Of a stretch of DNA of 64,000 bases, positions 56,377 to 64,000 are shown in pieces. The first letter of the stretch is position 1. Each line of letters opens with the position of its first letter. The notes below the pieces were generated by a model, which was given only the letters and a program-made list of their open reading frames with translations, ran no database searches and was not told where the DNA came from. The stretch lies in assembly GCF_002794355.1 (NCBI RefSeq), contig NZ_PGOI01000007.1, positions 62,001 through 126,000 on the forward strand, read 5' to 3'. The position numbers and the translations under genes were made by a program. The DNA is from Pseudorhodobacter sp. MZDSW-24AT (lineage in GTDB: Bacteria > Pseudomonadota > Alphaproteobacteria > Rhodobacterales > Rhodobacteraceae).

Positions 56377-57114
56377 ATGCTTACCTTGGCGATCAACCTT
56401 GAGCGCAGCACCGATCGGCGGGCGGCATTGGAAGCGCAGTTTGACCGTGTGGGTCGGACCTTCCAGCGCTTTCCGGCCATCGAGCCGCTGGAGGTGGAGA
56501 CCCACCCGGGGCTTGACGCCCGCCGCTTTCGCAGCCTGCACAATCGCGCCATCCTGAAGGGAGAGTTGGGCTGTGCGCTGAGCCACAAGCGCTGTCTTGA
56601 GTTGTTTCTTGACGGTTCCGAGTCGCTGTGTCTGGTCTTTGAAGATGACGTTCGCTTTGACGACAGCACCTTCCCGACCCTTGATGCGACGGTGGAGTGG
56701 CTTGCCGCGCATCCCGATGTGCGCTGGCATTGCATCAATCTGTCGAGCGCCTATCGGCGGCGGTTCCGGGACTTGGCAGAGATCAACGGTCGGCGGCTGC
56801 GCCGGTCTTGGCAGTTCCCGCTGCTGACCTCGGCCCTGCTGTGGAACCGGGAAGGGGCCGCGGCCTTTCTGGCGCATCTGGAGGCGACGCGCATCCACAC
56901 CCCGGTGGACAACCAATTGCGCGCGATGCTGAGCCGATCCGGCCTTGGCCTGTCGTTTGACAGGCCGCCCGTCGGGCTGACGCATGTTGAAAGCGTGATC
57001 GCACCGGGGACAGGGCCAAGATCCCATGCCACCAGCCTGCGCAATGGCTGGTATGATCTGCGGCGGCGCGTGCCCGTGTATGGCTGGGCGCTGTGGAACA
57101 GCTTTCGCGGCTGA
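56377..57114 (+). CDS. glycosyltransferase family 25 protein
   Basis: 245-aa GT25 (LPS biosynthesis) enzyme. N-terminal AINLERSTDRRAALEAQF, GELGCALSHKRCLELFL (the family signature) and the metal-binding FEDDV (E89-D91). It adds a sugar, usually galactose or glucose, to surface glycans. No other polysaccharide gene is adjacent, so it is an orphan; the acceptor is unknown. Followed by a terminator hairpin. Confidence 0.88.
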   Translation: MLTLAINLERSTDRRAALEAQFDRVGRTFQRFPAIEPLEVETHPGLDARRFRSLHNRAILKGELGCALSHKRCLELFLDGSESLCLVFEDDVRFDDSTFPTLDATVEWLAAHPDVRWHCINLSSAYRRRFRDLAEINGRRLRRSWQFPLLTSALLWNREGAAAFLAHLEATRIHTPVDNQLRAMLSRSGLGLSFDRPPVGLTHVESVIAPGTGPRSHATSLRNGWYDLRRRVPVYGWALWNSFRG

Positions 57115-57152
57115 GCGGGCAAAGCCCGGTGGTTCGCAGAGCCACCAAACCA

Positions 57153-57180
57153 AAACGCCGCCCCTTGAGGAGCGGCGTTT
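57153..57180. terminator. terminator between GT25 and mlaC
   Basis: AAACGCCGC (57153-57161) pairs with GCGGCGTTT (57172-57180), a 9-bp stem in the gap between two convergent genes; both strands end in T runs. Confidence 0.8.
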
Positions 57181-57201
57181 GTGGCGGGAGGCTGTGCCGG
57201 A

Positions 57202-57813
57202 TCAGGCGCGTTTCAGGTCTTCGATCAGGCCGTTGATGTCTCCCCGGCGGCGGTCGAGCATGGCGCCGATCTCGGTGCGTTCGCTGGCGAGCATGTTCAC
57301 GCCTTCGATGATGATGTTGAAGAACAGGTCTTTGCCGGAGCGGTCAGAGACGTGCCAGCGCACATCGAAAGGGGCTTGGCCGCGCAGGCGGGCGACCGAG
57401 ATCACCTCGTAATAGCTTTTGAGCGCGCGGGCGCCCGTCACCTCGATCTGGCCGCCGATGAATTCGCGGAAGCGCGCGCCGTATTTGCGGGCCATATAGC
57501 CTTGATAGGCGGCGGTGAAGGCCGAGAGCTGCGCGGGGGAGGCACCACGCGCGGCCGGCCCCAGCGCCGAGCGGGCGATGGCGGGCACATCGGCGTAGCG
57601 GGCGAAGATGCGTTCAAAATCGCCATACATGGCGCTGGCGGATTTGCCCGAGTTGATCGTGCTGTTCACATCGGCCACGGCACGGCTGACGAGAGCCCCG
57701 GCCTGATCGGCGGTGAGTGCGGCCGCCGAGAGCGGCAACGCCAGAGCGGCGGCACCGCCGACAAGGCCGATGCCAAAGCCGCGGCGCGTGATGATCAGCC
57801 TGTCATTCGCCAT
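57202..57813 (-). CDS. mlaC: phospholipid-binding protein MlaC
   Basis: 203-aa periplasmic carrier of the Mla system that shuttles phospholipid between outer and inner membrane. The N-terminus ITRRGFGIGLVGGAAALAL looks like a Tat-type signal peptide. The Tol_Tol_Ttg2/MlaC domain follows (FARYADVPAIARSALG, YQGYMARKYGARFREF). ATG at 57813 has GAGGATATCT upstream and overlaps mlaA by 11 bp. The inner-membrane MlaFEDB genes are not in the window. Confidence 0.9.
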   Translation of the reverse strand: MANDRLIITRRGFGIGLVGGAAALALPLSAAALTADQAGALVSRAVADVNSTINSGKSASAMYGDFERIFARYADVPAIARSALGPAARGASPAQLSAFTAAYQGYMARKYGARFREFIGGQIEVTGARALKSYYEVISVARLRGQAPFDVRWHVSDRSGKDLFFNIIIEGVNMLASERTEIGAMLDRRRGDINGLIEDLKRA

Positions 57814-58582
57814 AGATATCCTCATACGGGTCTACAAAGGCTTCGTCAGCGGCTTCACCGCTGGTCTGCCCCAGTTGGAAACGGCGGTTTTGCAGATAAA
57901 GCAGGCGGGCCTGCGCATAACTGTCCGCACTGTCATATAGAACAGAGTCAATGGTTTCGGAATAGCGGCCGCGATCACCAACGCTTGATAGCACGCTGGC
58001 GGCGGTGGGAATGTTGCGCTCGGGGTCGGGGAGCGCATAGCGCAGCGGGTTGAGGCCGAGATCGACCACGCGGCCCATCAGATCACGTTCGGTGGAGGGG
58101 CCAAGGAAAGGCACCTCGACATAATTGCCCTCGCCCGCGCCCCAGACATGCAGGGTTTCGCCGAAATCGGTGCGTTTGCCTTGCAGCCCGATGGCGGTGG
58201 CCGGATCGAAGAGGCCGCCGATGCCGACGGTGGTGTTGAGCGCAAAGCGCAAGGTGTTTTGCAGCGCGAACTGCGGGCGGCCTTGCAGAAGGGAGTTCAC
58301 CACATCGCTGGGGGCATCAAGGTTTTGCGCGAAATTGCTGACGCCTTGGGCGATCGGGCCGGGGGTGTTTTCGTAATAGGCATTGCCCGCCGGGCGCAGG
58401 ATCGCGCGGTCGATGCTGCGGTTGAAGGCGTGGATCTGGCGGTTGTTGGCTTCGAGCGGGTCGGTGATGCCGCTGGGCGCGGGCGCGGTGGCGCAGGCGC
58501 CGAGCAAAGCAAGCGCGGCAAGGCCGAAGGCGGCGCGGGGCAAGGACGGGAAAGAGGCTGGGTGCATCGGGGTCTGGGCCAT
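57803..58582 (-). CDS. mlaA: outer-membrane lipoprotein MlaA (VacJ)
   Basis: 259-aa lipoprotein that removes misplaced phospholipid from the outer leaflet. Lipobox LLGAC with acylated Cys30; MlaA core begins DPLEANNRQIHAFNRSIDRAILRP and continues RTDFGETLHVWGAGEGNYVEVPFLGPSTERD and YDSADSYAQARLLYLQNRRFQLG. The ATG at 58582 (MAQTPMHP) is preferred; MHPASF at 58567 is possible. Co-transcribed with mlaC. Confidence 0.93.
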   Translation of the reverse strand: MAQTPMHPASFPSLPRAAFGLAALALLGACATAPAPSGITDPLEANNRQIHAFNRSIDRAILRPAGNAYYENTPGPIAQGVSNFAQNLDAPSDVVNSLLQGRPQFALQNTLRFALNTTVGIGGLFDPATAIGLQGKRTDFGETLHVWGAGEGNYVEVPFLGPSTERDLMGRVVDLGLNPLRYALPDPERNIPTAASVLSSVGDRGRYSETIDSVLYDSADSYAQARLLYLQNRRFQLGQTSGEAADEAFVDPYEDIYGE

Positions 58583-58703
58583 TTTTTCTGCCCGCGCGGG
58601 GCGGCTGTCATATCCTGTTGTGAAAGGGTGATATAGGCCGGAGGACCGGATGACAACGCGTGCAGGACCGTGCGGGCCGCTTTGGGCGGGATTGTGATGG
58701 AGG

Positions 58704-58745
58704 GCGCGCCGAAAAGTTGTTCTGCGACACAAGCTTTTCCGCGCG
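58704..58745. repeat. long inverted repeat in the mlaA-ridA gap
   Basis: GCGCGCCGAAAAGTTGT (58704-58720) and ACAAGCTTTTCCGCGCG (58729-58745) form imperfect arms around TCTGCGAC. The TCTGCG centre and flanking AAAA/TTTT resemble the 1125-1207 palindromes, so it may be a longer member of the same family. It lies about 75 bp before ridA. Confidence 0.55.
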
Positions 58746-58817
58746 GCCGGGTCGGCTGGCCTTGAAGCTGGGGGGCGGGGCGGCTAGCGTGCGGCAAAAT
58801 GATGCGGAGGATACCAG

Positions 58818-59279
58818 ATGTCGAAGATTGAATCGCGGTTGGCCGAGCTGGGGGTGACCCTGCCCGACGCCCCTGCCCCGGCGGCCAATTATGTGCCTTG
58901 GGTGATCAGCGGCACGCAGGTCTTCATCTCGGGGCAGATCAGCCAAGGGCCGGACGGGTTGATCAAGGGCAAGCTTGGCACCGATCTGAGCGTGGAAGAA
59001 GGCGCGGCGGCGGCCAAGGCCTGCGCGATTTCCCTGCTGGCGCAGGTGAAAGCGGCCACGGGCGGCGACATCGACCGGGTGGTGCGTCTGGTCAAGCTGG
59101 TGGGCTTTGTGAATTCGGGGCCCGATTTCGTGGATCAGCCCAAGGTGATCAACGGGGCATCGGATTTCATGGTGGCGGTGCTGGGCGATGCCGGGCGGCA
59201 TGCGCGTTCGGCGGTGTCGGCGGCGTCTTTGCCGTTTGGCGTGGCGGTGGAGATTGAAGCGGTGTTTGAAATTGCCTGA
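58818..59279 (+). CDS. RidA family protein (YjgF-like)
   Basis: 153-aa RidA-type protein of the longer YjgH/atu1953 branch. Members destroy reactive enamine/imine intermediates from PLP enzymes. Motifs: PAPAANYVPWVISGTQVFISGQI and VNSGPDFVDQPKVINGASDFMVAVLGDAGRHARSAVSAASLPFGVAVEIEAVFEI; the catalytic Arg is in GRHARSA. One base separates its stop from the next ATG. Confidence 0.92.
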   Translation: MSKIESRLAELGVTLPDAPAPAANYVPWVISGTQVFISGQISQGPDGLIKGKLGTDLSVEEGAAAAKACAISLLAQVKAATGGDIDRVVRLVKLVGFVNSGPDFVDQPKVINGASDFMVAVLGDAGRHARSAVSAASLPFGVAVEIEAVFEIA

Positions 59280-59280
59280 G

Positions 59281-60054
59281 ATGCCGCGCCCTGCCCTTGC
59301 CCCCGCCTTCCTGCGGATTCCGGTGACGCATCGCGCCTTGCATGACAAGGCGCAAGGGCGGATTGAAAACAGCCCCGCCGCGATCCGCGCGGCGGTGGCG
59401 GCAGGCTATGGAATCGAAGTGGATGTGCAGCTGTCGGCCGATGGCGTTGCGATGGTGTTTCACGACGAAACGCTGGAGCGGCTGACGGCAGAGCGCGGGC
59501 CGATATCGGCGCGGCGGGCGGCAGAGCTGGGGCAGATCAGCCTGAGCGGCGGCACCGACACCATTCCGACGCTGGAGGCGGTTCTGGCGATGGTGGCCGG
59601 GCGGGTGCCTTTGCTGATCGAGATCAAGGATCAGACCGGCGTGATGGGGCCGACCGATGGTCGGCTGGAATCTGCGGTGGCGCAGGCCTTGGTGGGCTAT
59701 GCCGGGGATGTGGCGGTGATGTCCTTCAACCCCTATGCGGTGGAGCACATGGCGCAGCTGGCCCCGGATGTGGCGCGCGGGCTGACGACCTCGAGCTTTG
59801 ATCCGGCGGATTGGGCGCCGGTGCCGGCAGAGGTGTGCGCGCGGCTGCGCGAGATCCCGGATTTTGACCGGGTGGGGGCGTCGTTCATCAGCCATCAGGG
59901 CAATGACCTGACGCGGCCCCGGGTGCTGGAGTTGCGCGCAAGCGGGGTGCCGGTGCTGTGCTGGACGATCCGCTCGCCCGATCAGGAGGCATTGGCGCGG
60001 CAGATTGCGGCGAATGTGACCTTTGAAGGCTATCTGAGCGCGATCCCGGCTTGA
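59281..60054 (+). CDS. glycerophosphodiester phosphodiesterase
   Basis: 257-aa GDPD TIM-barrel enzyme hydrolysing glycerophosphodiesters to glycerol 3-phosphate. Catalytic His17 (VTHRALHD), metal ligands Glu46 and Asp48 (IEVDVQLSADG) and His61 (VFHDETLERL). No signal peptide, so cytoplasmic. ATG directly follows the ridA stop. Confidence 0.93.
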   Translation: MPRPALAPAFLRIPVTHRALHDKAQGRIENSPAAIRAAVAAGYGIEVDVQLSADGVAMVFHDETLERLTAERGPISARRAAELGQISLSGGTDTIPTLEAVLAMVAGRVPLLIEIKDQTGVMGPTDGRLESAVAQALVGYAGDVAVMSFNPYAVEHMAQLAPDVARGLTTSSFDPADWAPVPAEVCARLREIPDFDRVGASFISHQGNDLTRPRVLELRASGVPVLCWTIRSPDQEALARQIAANVTFEGYLSAIPA

Positions 60055-60100
60055 AAAACGCGGGCGGGGGCACAGTCTTTGGGCGGGGCGCGTGCCCGCG

Positions 60101-61270
60101 ATGACAGAGCCGATGACCGAGATCACCCTGCACCAAAGCCTGAGCGAGATTGACGCCACCGCATGGGATGCGGTGGCGGCACCGGAACAAGCCGACGGGC
60201 GGCCGCTGGACCCGTTCACCACCTATCGTTTCCTGCATGCGCTGGAGGCCTCGGGCTCGACCGGGGCGGGCAGCGGGTGGAGCGCGCATCCTTTGGTGCT
60301 GCGCGAAGACGGGCGGCTGGTGGCGGCGGTGCCGATGTATGCCAAGGGCCATTCGCAGGGCGAGTATATCTTCGACCACGGCTGGGCACAGGCCTATGAG
60401 CGCGCAGGCGGGCGCTATTACCCCAAGTTGCAGATCGCGGTGCCCTTTACCCCGGCGACGGGGCGGCGGTTTCTGGGCGATCCCGCGCATCGCCCGCTGT
60501 TGCTGGGGGCGGCGATTTCGGTGGCGGCCAAGAACCGGCTGTCGTCGCTGCATGTCACCTTTTGCACCGCAGAGGAGGCCGAGGCGCTGGCCGGGGTTGA
60601 GGGCGTGCTGCATAGGGTGACGCAGCAATTCCACTTTGAAAACAACGGCTATTCCAGCTTTGACGATTTTCTGGCGCAGCTGTCGAGCCGCAAGCGCAAG
60701 ATGATCCGCAAAGAGCGCGAGACGGCGCGGGCGGCGGGTCTGACGATCCGGGCGCTGACCGGCGATGCGATCGAGCCTGCGCATTGGGATGCATTCTGGC
60801 AGTTTTACCAAGACACCGGCGCGCGCAAATGGGGCACGCCTTACCTGACGCGCAAGGCCTTTACCCTTTTGCATGAGACGATGCGCGACGACATGCTCTT
60901 GGTGCTGGCCTTTGATGGCGCGCGGCCCGTGGCGGGGGCGTTGAACTTTATCGGGCGCGACACGCTGTTTGGCCGCTATTGGGGCTGTGTGGAAGATCAC
61001 CCCTGCCTGCATTTCGAGCTGTGCTATTATCAGGCGATGGACTGGGCGATTGCCCATGGCTTGACGCGGGTGGAGGCGGGCGCGCAAGGCGAGCACAAGC
61101 TGGCGCGCGGCTATCTGCCCAGCCCGGTGCATTCGCTCCATTGGATCGCCGATGCGGGATTCCGGGACGCGGTGGCGCGCTACCTGCGCGAGGAACGCGC
61201 GGCGGTGGATGAAGAGATCGAGGTGCTGACGCAATATGGCCCGTTCCGGCGCGTGCAGTCCGAGGACTGA
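60101..61270 (+). CDS. FemAB-like GNAT protein (DUF482, peptidogalycan biosynthesis)
   Basis: 389-aa protein of the DUF482 family, a double GNAT fold related to FemAB peptidyl transferases. Conserved blocks: [59 protein letters not shown] and FGRYWGC...[16 protein letters not shown] and [16 protein letters not shown]. Substrate unknown; an aminoacyl-transferase role is possible. Start at 60101 (ATG) or 60113. Confidence 0.88.
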   Translation: MTEPMTEITLHQSLSEIDATAWDAVAAPEQADGRPLDPFTTYRFLHALEASGSTGAGSGWSAHPLVLREDGRLVAAVPMYAKGHSQGEYIFDHGWAQAYERAGGRYYPKLQIAVPFTPATGRRFLGDPAHRPLLLGAAISVAAKNRLSSLHVTFCTAEEAEALAGVEGVLHRVTQQFHFENNGYSSFDDFLAQLSSRKRKMIRKERETARAAGLTIRALTGDAIEPAHWDAFWQFYQDTGARKWGTPYLTRKAFTLLHETMRDDMLLVLAFDGARPVAGALNFIGRDTLFGRYWGCVEDHPCLHFELCYYQAMDWAIAHGLTRVEAGAQGEHKLARGYLPSPVHSLHWIADAGFRDAVARYLREERAAVDEEIEVLTQYGPFRRVQSED

Positions 61271-61302
61271 CAGCGGCGCGGGCGCGAAGAAGGGGGACGC
61301 GG

Positions 61303-61602
61303 ATGACAGGCGAGACCAAGCTGGAACGCGCGGCGCTGCTGCCGCTGTTTGCCACCGGGTGGAAGCTGGATGCGGGGGGCGCAGGCATCGAAAAGGTGTT
61401 CCTGTTCAAGGATTTCACCCAAGCCTTCGCCTTCATGACCGCTGTGGCCGCCGAGGCCGAGGATCTGAACCACCATCCCGAATGGTCGAATGTCTATCGT
61501 ACGGTGCGGGTGCGGCTGACCACGCATGACGCGGGCGGGTTGACGGCGCTGGACGCCGAACTGGCGCGGCGGATGGACCGGGCGGCAGGCTATCAAGGAT
61601 AA
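61303..61602 (+). CDS. phhB: pterin-4a-carbinolamine dehydratase
   Basis: 99-aa PCD/DCoH protein that dehydrates 4a-hydroxytetrahydrobiopterin. The active-site block [32 protein letters not shown] holds the conserved His-His-Pro. Phenylalanine hydroxylase is not in the window; a moonlighting role in molybdopterin or tetrahydrofolate metabolism is known in bacteria. Confidence 0.93.
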   Translation: MTGETKLERAALLPLFATGWKLDAGGAGIEKVFLFKDFTQAFAFMTAVAAEAEDLNHHPEWSNVYRTVRVRLTTHDAGGLTALDAELARRMDRAAGYQG

Positions 61603-61603
61603 G

Positions 61604-61632
61604 GCGCCCCACCCTGCGACAGGGTGGGGCGC
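61604..61632. terminator. terminator between phhB and the peroxiredoxin gene
   Basis: GCGCCCCACCCTG and CAGGGTGGGGCGC form a perfect 13-bp stem with loop CGA in the 36-bp gap between two convergent genes. Confidence 0.8.
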
Positions 61633-61638
61633 TGCGTG

Positions 61639-62127
61639 TCAGATCGCGGCCAGAAGCGCTTCGCCGCCCGAGATTTCGCAGGTGCCCGGCGACTCTTCGA
61701 GGTGCAGTTGGGTGACGGTGCCGTCTTCGGCGTAAAGCGCATAGCGTTTGGAGCGCGCCAGCAGGCCTGCGGGGGCGGCGGTGAAATCAAGCCCCATCGC
61801 CTTGGTGAAGCTGCCATCGGCATCGGCGAGCATGGTGACTCCGGCGGCGGTGGCCCCGGTGGCTTCGCCCCAGGCCTTCATCACGAAGGGATCGTTGACC
61901 GAGACGCAGATGATTTCGTCCACGCCCTTGGCGGTGAACTGGTCTTTGGTGCGGATGAAGCTGGGAACATGGGCCGAGTGGCAGGTGGGGGTAAAGGCGC
62001 CCGGCACGGCAAAGAGCACGATCTTGCGGCCTTTGGCCAAGGCGTGCAGCGACACCTGTTCCGGGCCCTTGTCGCCCAGCTTGATCAGGTTGGCTTCTGG
62101 CAGCGTGTCGCCGGTGGAAATCGTCAT
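61639..62127 (-). CDS. peroxiredoxin (Prx5/PMP20 type)
   Basis: 162-aa peroxidase reducing hydroperoxides. Peroxidatic Cys49 in PGAFTPTCH, the atypical 2-Cys second cysteine at 150 (GTCEIS), catalytic Thr46 and Arg in RSKRYAL. Glutaredoxin or thioredoxin is the expected reductant. Monocistronic; divergent from the FAD reductase gene. Confidence 0.95.
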   Translation of the reverse strand: MTISTGDTLPEANLIKLGDKGPEQVSLHALAKGRKIVLFAVPGAFTPTCHSAHVPSFIRTKDQFTAKGVDEIICVSVNDPFVMKAWGEATGATAAGVTMLADADGSFTKAMGLDFTAAPAGLLARSKRYALYAEDGTVTQLHLEESPGTCEISGGEALLAAI

Positions 62128-62207
62128 GGATCTGTCCCTCTCGCGTTGCGTTCCGACTGCGGCCAGATATAGGGTCCGCCCGGTTGGGCGACCAGAGGAA
62201 TATGGCG

Positions 62208-63410
62208 ATGCGGGTGGTGATCATCGGGGCGGGACAGGCCGGGGCGGCGCTGGCGGCCAAGCTGCGCAGTCTGGGGCATCAAGGGCCGCTGGTGGTGATC
62301 GGCGACGAGCCGGCACCGCCCTATCAGCGGCCGCCTTTGTCCAAGGCCTATCTGATGGGCGAGATGGGGCCTGAACGGTTGTGGCTGCGCGGGCCGGACT
62401 TCTGGGCGGAGCAGCAGGTGGAGTTGCGGCTGGGCGCGCCGGTGACGGGGCTGGATCTGGGCGCGCGCCACGTGCGGGTGGGGGGCGAGGCGCTGCCCTA
62501 TGACGCGCTGGCGCTGACCACCGGGGCGGCGCCCCGGCGGCTTCCGGCGGCGGTGGGCGGCGATCTGGGCGGGGTCTATACCGTGCGCACGCTGGCCGAT
62601 GTCGACCGGATGCGGCCCGAGTTCGTGCCGGGCGCCCGGGTGGTGATCGTGGGCGGCGGCTATATCGGGCTGGAAGCGGCGGCGGTGGCGTCAAAGCTGG
62701 GGCTGGAGGTCACGGTGATCGAGGCGGCGCCACGCATCTTGCAACGGGTGGCCAGCCCCGAGACGGCGGCGCATATCCGCGCCTTGCACGCGCGCCACGG
62801 GGTGCAGGTGATCGAAGGCGTGGCGCTGGACCGGCTGGTGGGCGACGCACGCGTGACGGCGGCGGTGATGGCCGACGGGCGCGAGCTCGCGGCGGATTTC
62901 GTGATCGTCGGCGTGGGCGTCACGCCCAACACAGCGCTGGCGGCGATGGCGGGCCTGACGCTCGACAACGGGATTGCGACCGACACCTATGGCCGCACTT
63001 CGGCCCCCGGGGTTTGGGCGGCGGGGGATTGCGCGTCCTTCCCTTGGCGCGGCGGGCGCCTGCGGCTGGAATCGGTCGGCAATGCGATTGATCAGGCCGA
63101 GGTGGTGGCGGCCAATATGCTGGGGGCCGCGCTGGCCTATGAGGCGCGGCCATGGTTCTGGTCGGATCAGTATGAGTGCAAGCTTCAGATCGCCGGGCTG
63201 AACACCGGCTATGACCGGGTGATCACGCGGCCCGGCGAAGGCGACGCGGTGTCGTTCTGGTATTACCGGGGGGCCGAGCTGCTGGCACTGGACGCGATGA
63301 GCGATGCGCGCGCCTATATGGTGGGCAAGCGGTTGATCGAGGCCGGGAAATCCCCCGACCCCCGTCTGGTGGCCGACCCTGCGACCGATCTCAAGGCGCT
63401 GTTGCGATGA
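62208..63410 (+). CDS. FAD-dependent pyridine nucleotide-disulfide oxidoreductase (ferredoxin/rhodocoxin reductase type)
   Basis: 400-aa flavoprotein with two dinucleotide folds: VIIGAGQAGAALA near residue 4 (FAD) and VIVGGGYIGLEAAAVA in the middle (NAD). The PYQRPPLSKAYLMGE block and the C-terminal reductase domain (DQYECKLQIAGL) place it with ferredoxin reductases of mono-oxygenase systems such as rhodocoxin reductase. ATG at 62208 has AGAGGAA at good spacing. Coupled to rsmD. Confidence 0.9.
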   Translation: MRVVIIGAGQAGAALAAKLRSLGHQGPLVVIGDEPAPPYQRPPLSKAYLMGEMGPERLWLRGPDFWAEQQVELRLGAPVTGLDLGARHVRVGGEALPYDALALTTGAAPRRLPAAVGGDLGGVYTVRTLADVDRMRPEFVPGARVVIVGGGYIGLEAAAVASKLGLEVTVIEAAPRILQRVASPETAAHIRALHARHGVQVIEGVALDRLVGDARVTAAVMADGRELAADFVIVGVGVTPNTALAAMAGLTLDNGIATDTYGRTSAPGVWAAGDCASFPWRGGRLRLESVGNAIDQAEVVAANMLGAALAYEARPWFWSDQYECKLQIAGLNTGYDRVITRPGEGDAVSFWYYRGAELLALDAMSDARAYMVGKRLIEAGKSPDPRLVADPATDLKALLR

Positions 63411-63967
63411 GGATCATCGGCGGGCGGGCGCGGGGCCTGCACCTCACTCCGCTGGGCGCGGGCGATGCGGCGGCCCATCTGCGCCCCACCTCTGACCGGG
63501 TGCGCGAGGCGATCTTCAACCTGCTGATCAATGGCGGCCATGGCCAGCCGGTCCAAGGCGCGCGGGTGCTGGATCTGTTTGCCGGCACCGGCGCCTTGGG
63601 GCTGGAGGCGCTGTCGCGCGGCGCGGCCAGCGCCTGTTTCATCGAGGAGGGCAAGGTGGCGCTGGCGCTGCTCAAGCGCAACATCGGGCTGATGCGGGCG
63701 GAGGCGCAGGCACAGGTGCTGCGCCGCGACGCCACCCGCCCGGGCGCGGCGGCGGCGGCTTTCGATCTGGTGTTTCTGGATCCGCCCTATGGCAAGGGTC
63801 TGGGCGAAAAGGCCCTTGCCGCCTGCCGCGCGGGCGGCTGGCTGGCCCCCGGCGCGCTGATCGTCTGGGAAGAGGGCAGCCCGCCCTTGCCCCCCGCCGG
63901 GCTGGACCTTGTCGACCAGCGCCGCTATGGCGACACCCATGTAACCTTGCTCAGGATGCCGGAATGA
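63407..63967 (+). CDS. rsmD: 16S rRNA (guanine966-N2)-methyltransferase
   Basis: 186-aa SAM-dependent methyltransferase of 16S rRNA G966. MRIIGGRARG start, RPTSDRVREAIFNLL, SAM-binding LDLFAGTGALGLEALSRGA and catalytic DPPYG. ATGA overlap with the preceding gene, and its own stop overlaps the next ATG. Confidence 0.96.
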   Translation: MRIIGGRARGLHLTPLGAGDAAAHLRPTSDRVREAIFNLLINGGHGQPVQGARVLDLFAGTGALGLEALSRGAASACFIEEGKVALALLKRNIGLMRAEAQAQVLRRDATRPGAAAAAFDLVFLDPPYGKGLGEKALAACRAGGWLAPGALIVWEEGSPPLPPAGLDLVDQRRYGDTHVTLLRMPE

Positions 63968-64000
63968 CCCCCAAAGCCGTGATTTTCGATTGTGATGGGG
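63964..64000 (+). CDS. HAD family hydrolase, N-terminal fragment
   Basis: The last 37 bases encode MTPKAVIFDCDG, the motif I DxD of haloacid-dehalogenase phosphatases. The gene runs off the right edge of the window; it overlaps rsmD by 4 bp. Confidence 0.75.
   Translation, partial: MTPKAVIFDCDG

Noticed and set aside
1-64000. CRISPR array, prophage, insertion sequence or defence island
   Set aside because: No regularly spaced repeat array, transposase, integrase or known defence gene was seen; every gene fits core alphaproteobacterial functions.
1-64000. tRNA, rRNA or tmRNA genes
   Set aside because: No gap holds a T-arm GGTTCRA motif with an acceptor stem; the ssrA partner of smpB is not here.

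Overview
The window is chromosomal DNA of an alphaproteobacterium, most likely of the Rhodobacteraceae (Rhodobacter/Gemmobacter/Tabrizicola type). The signs are high-GC coding sequence, a chvG-chvI-hprK-rapZ-manX-ptsH block beside ATP-type pckA, a folK-rpoZ-rsh-...-pdxJ-acpS-lepB-rnc-era-recO string, a probable methylsuccinyl-CoA dehydrogenase of the ethylmalonyl-CoA pathway, three consecutive peptide-deformylase genes before fmt, and family-typical small repeats in the gaps. No insertion sequence, phage, CRISPR array, rRNA or tRNA gene was seen, so this is core genome. Coding density is very high and many genes overlap by 4 bp.

Layout. 1-8.6 kb: start of a DUF6473 gene, 3-hydroxybutyryl-CoA dehydrogenase, then on the minus strand a regulatory PTS (HPr with both His15 and Ser46, EIIA-Man, RapZ, short HprK) coupled to the ChvG/ChvI two-component system; pckA is divergent from chvI across a 361-bp control region with two LacI-like operator candidates. 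8.6-12.6 kb: TauE/SafE permease, methylsuccinyl-CoA dehydrogenase, an MFS transporter. 12.7-23.2 kb: the minus-strand folK-to-recO string (folate, RNA polymerase omega, ppGpp, two DUF2062 membrane proteins, vitamin B6, acyl-carrier-protein activation, protein secretion, RNA processing, ribosome assembly, repair). 23.4-32.1 kb: NYN nuclease-like protein, YqaA-type membrane protein, ispH, MltB, cbiB, PilZ-like protein, MalY, then def-def-def-fmt for N-formyl-methionine handling. 32.2-44.5 kb: small membrane proteins, TetR regulator, rnhA, smc with a co-translated small gene, lrgAB, FMN reductase, and mnmD divergent from an FAD oxidoreductase, followed by two tandem DMT transporters.

44.5-64 kb: slt, dapA, a third DMT transporter, a two-TM potassium channel, smpB, sseA with an aminotransferase, glnK-amtB (ammonium), a PBP1a-type penicillin-binding protein, a GT25 glycosyltransferase, mlaC-mlaA (outer-membrane lipid asymmetry), ridA-GDPD-FemAB-like-phhB, a peroxiredoxin, an FAD reductase, rsmD and the start of a HAD hydrolase.

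No large undescribed system is evident. The parts most worth a second look are the paired operators at pckA, a deformylase-like protein that has lost its catalytic residues, the split MnmC-like pair, CtrA-like half-sites before the PilZ-like gene, and several families of short intergenic repeats shared between distant positions. All function calls come from reading the sequence and from family knowledge; no database search was run.
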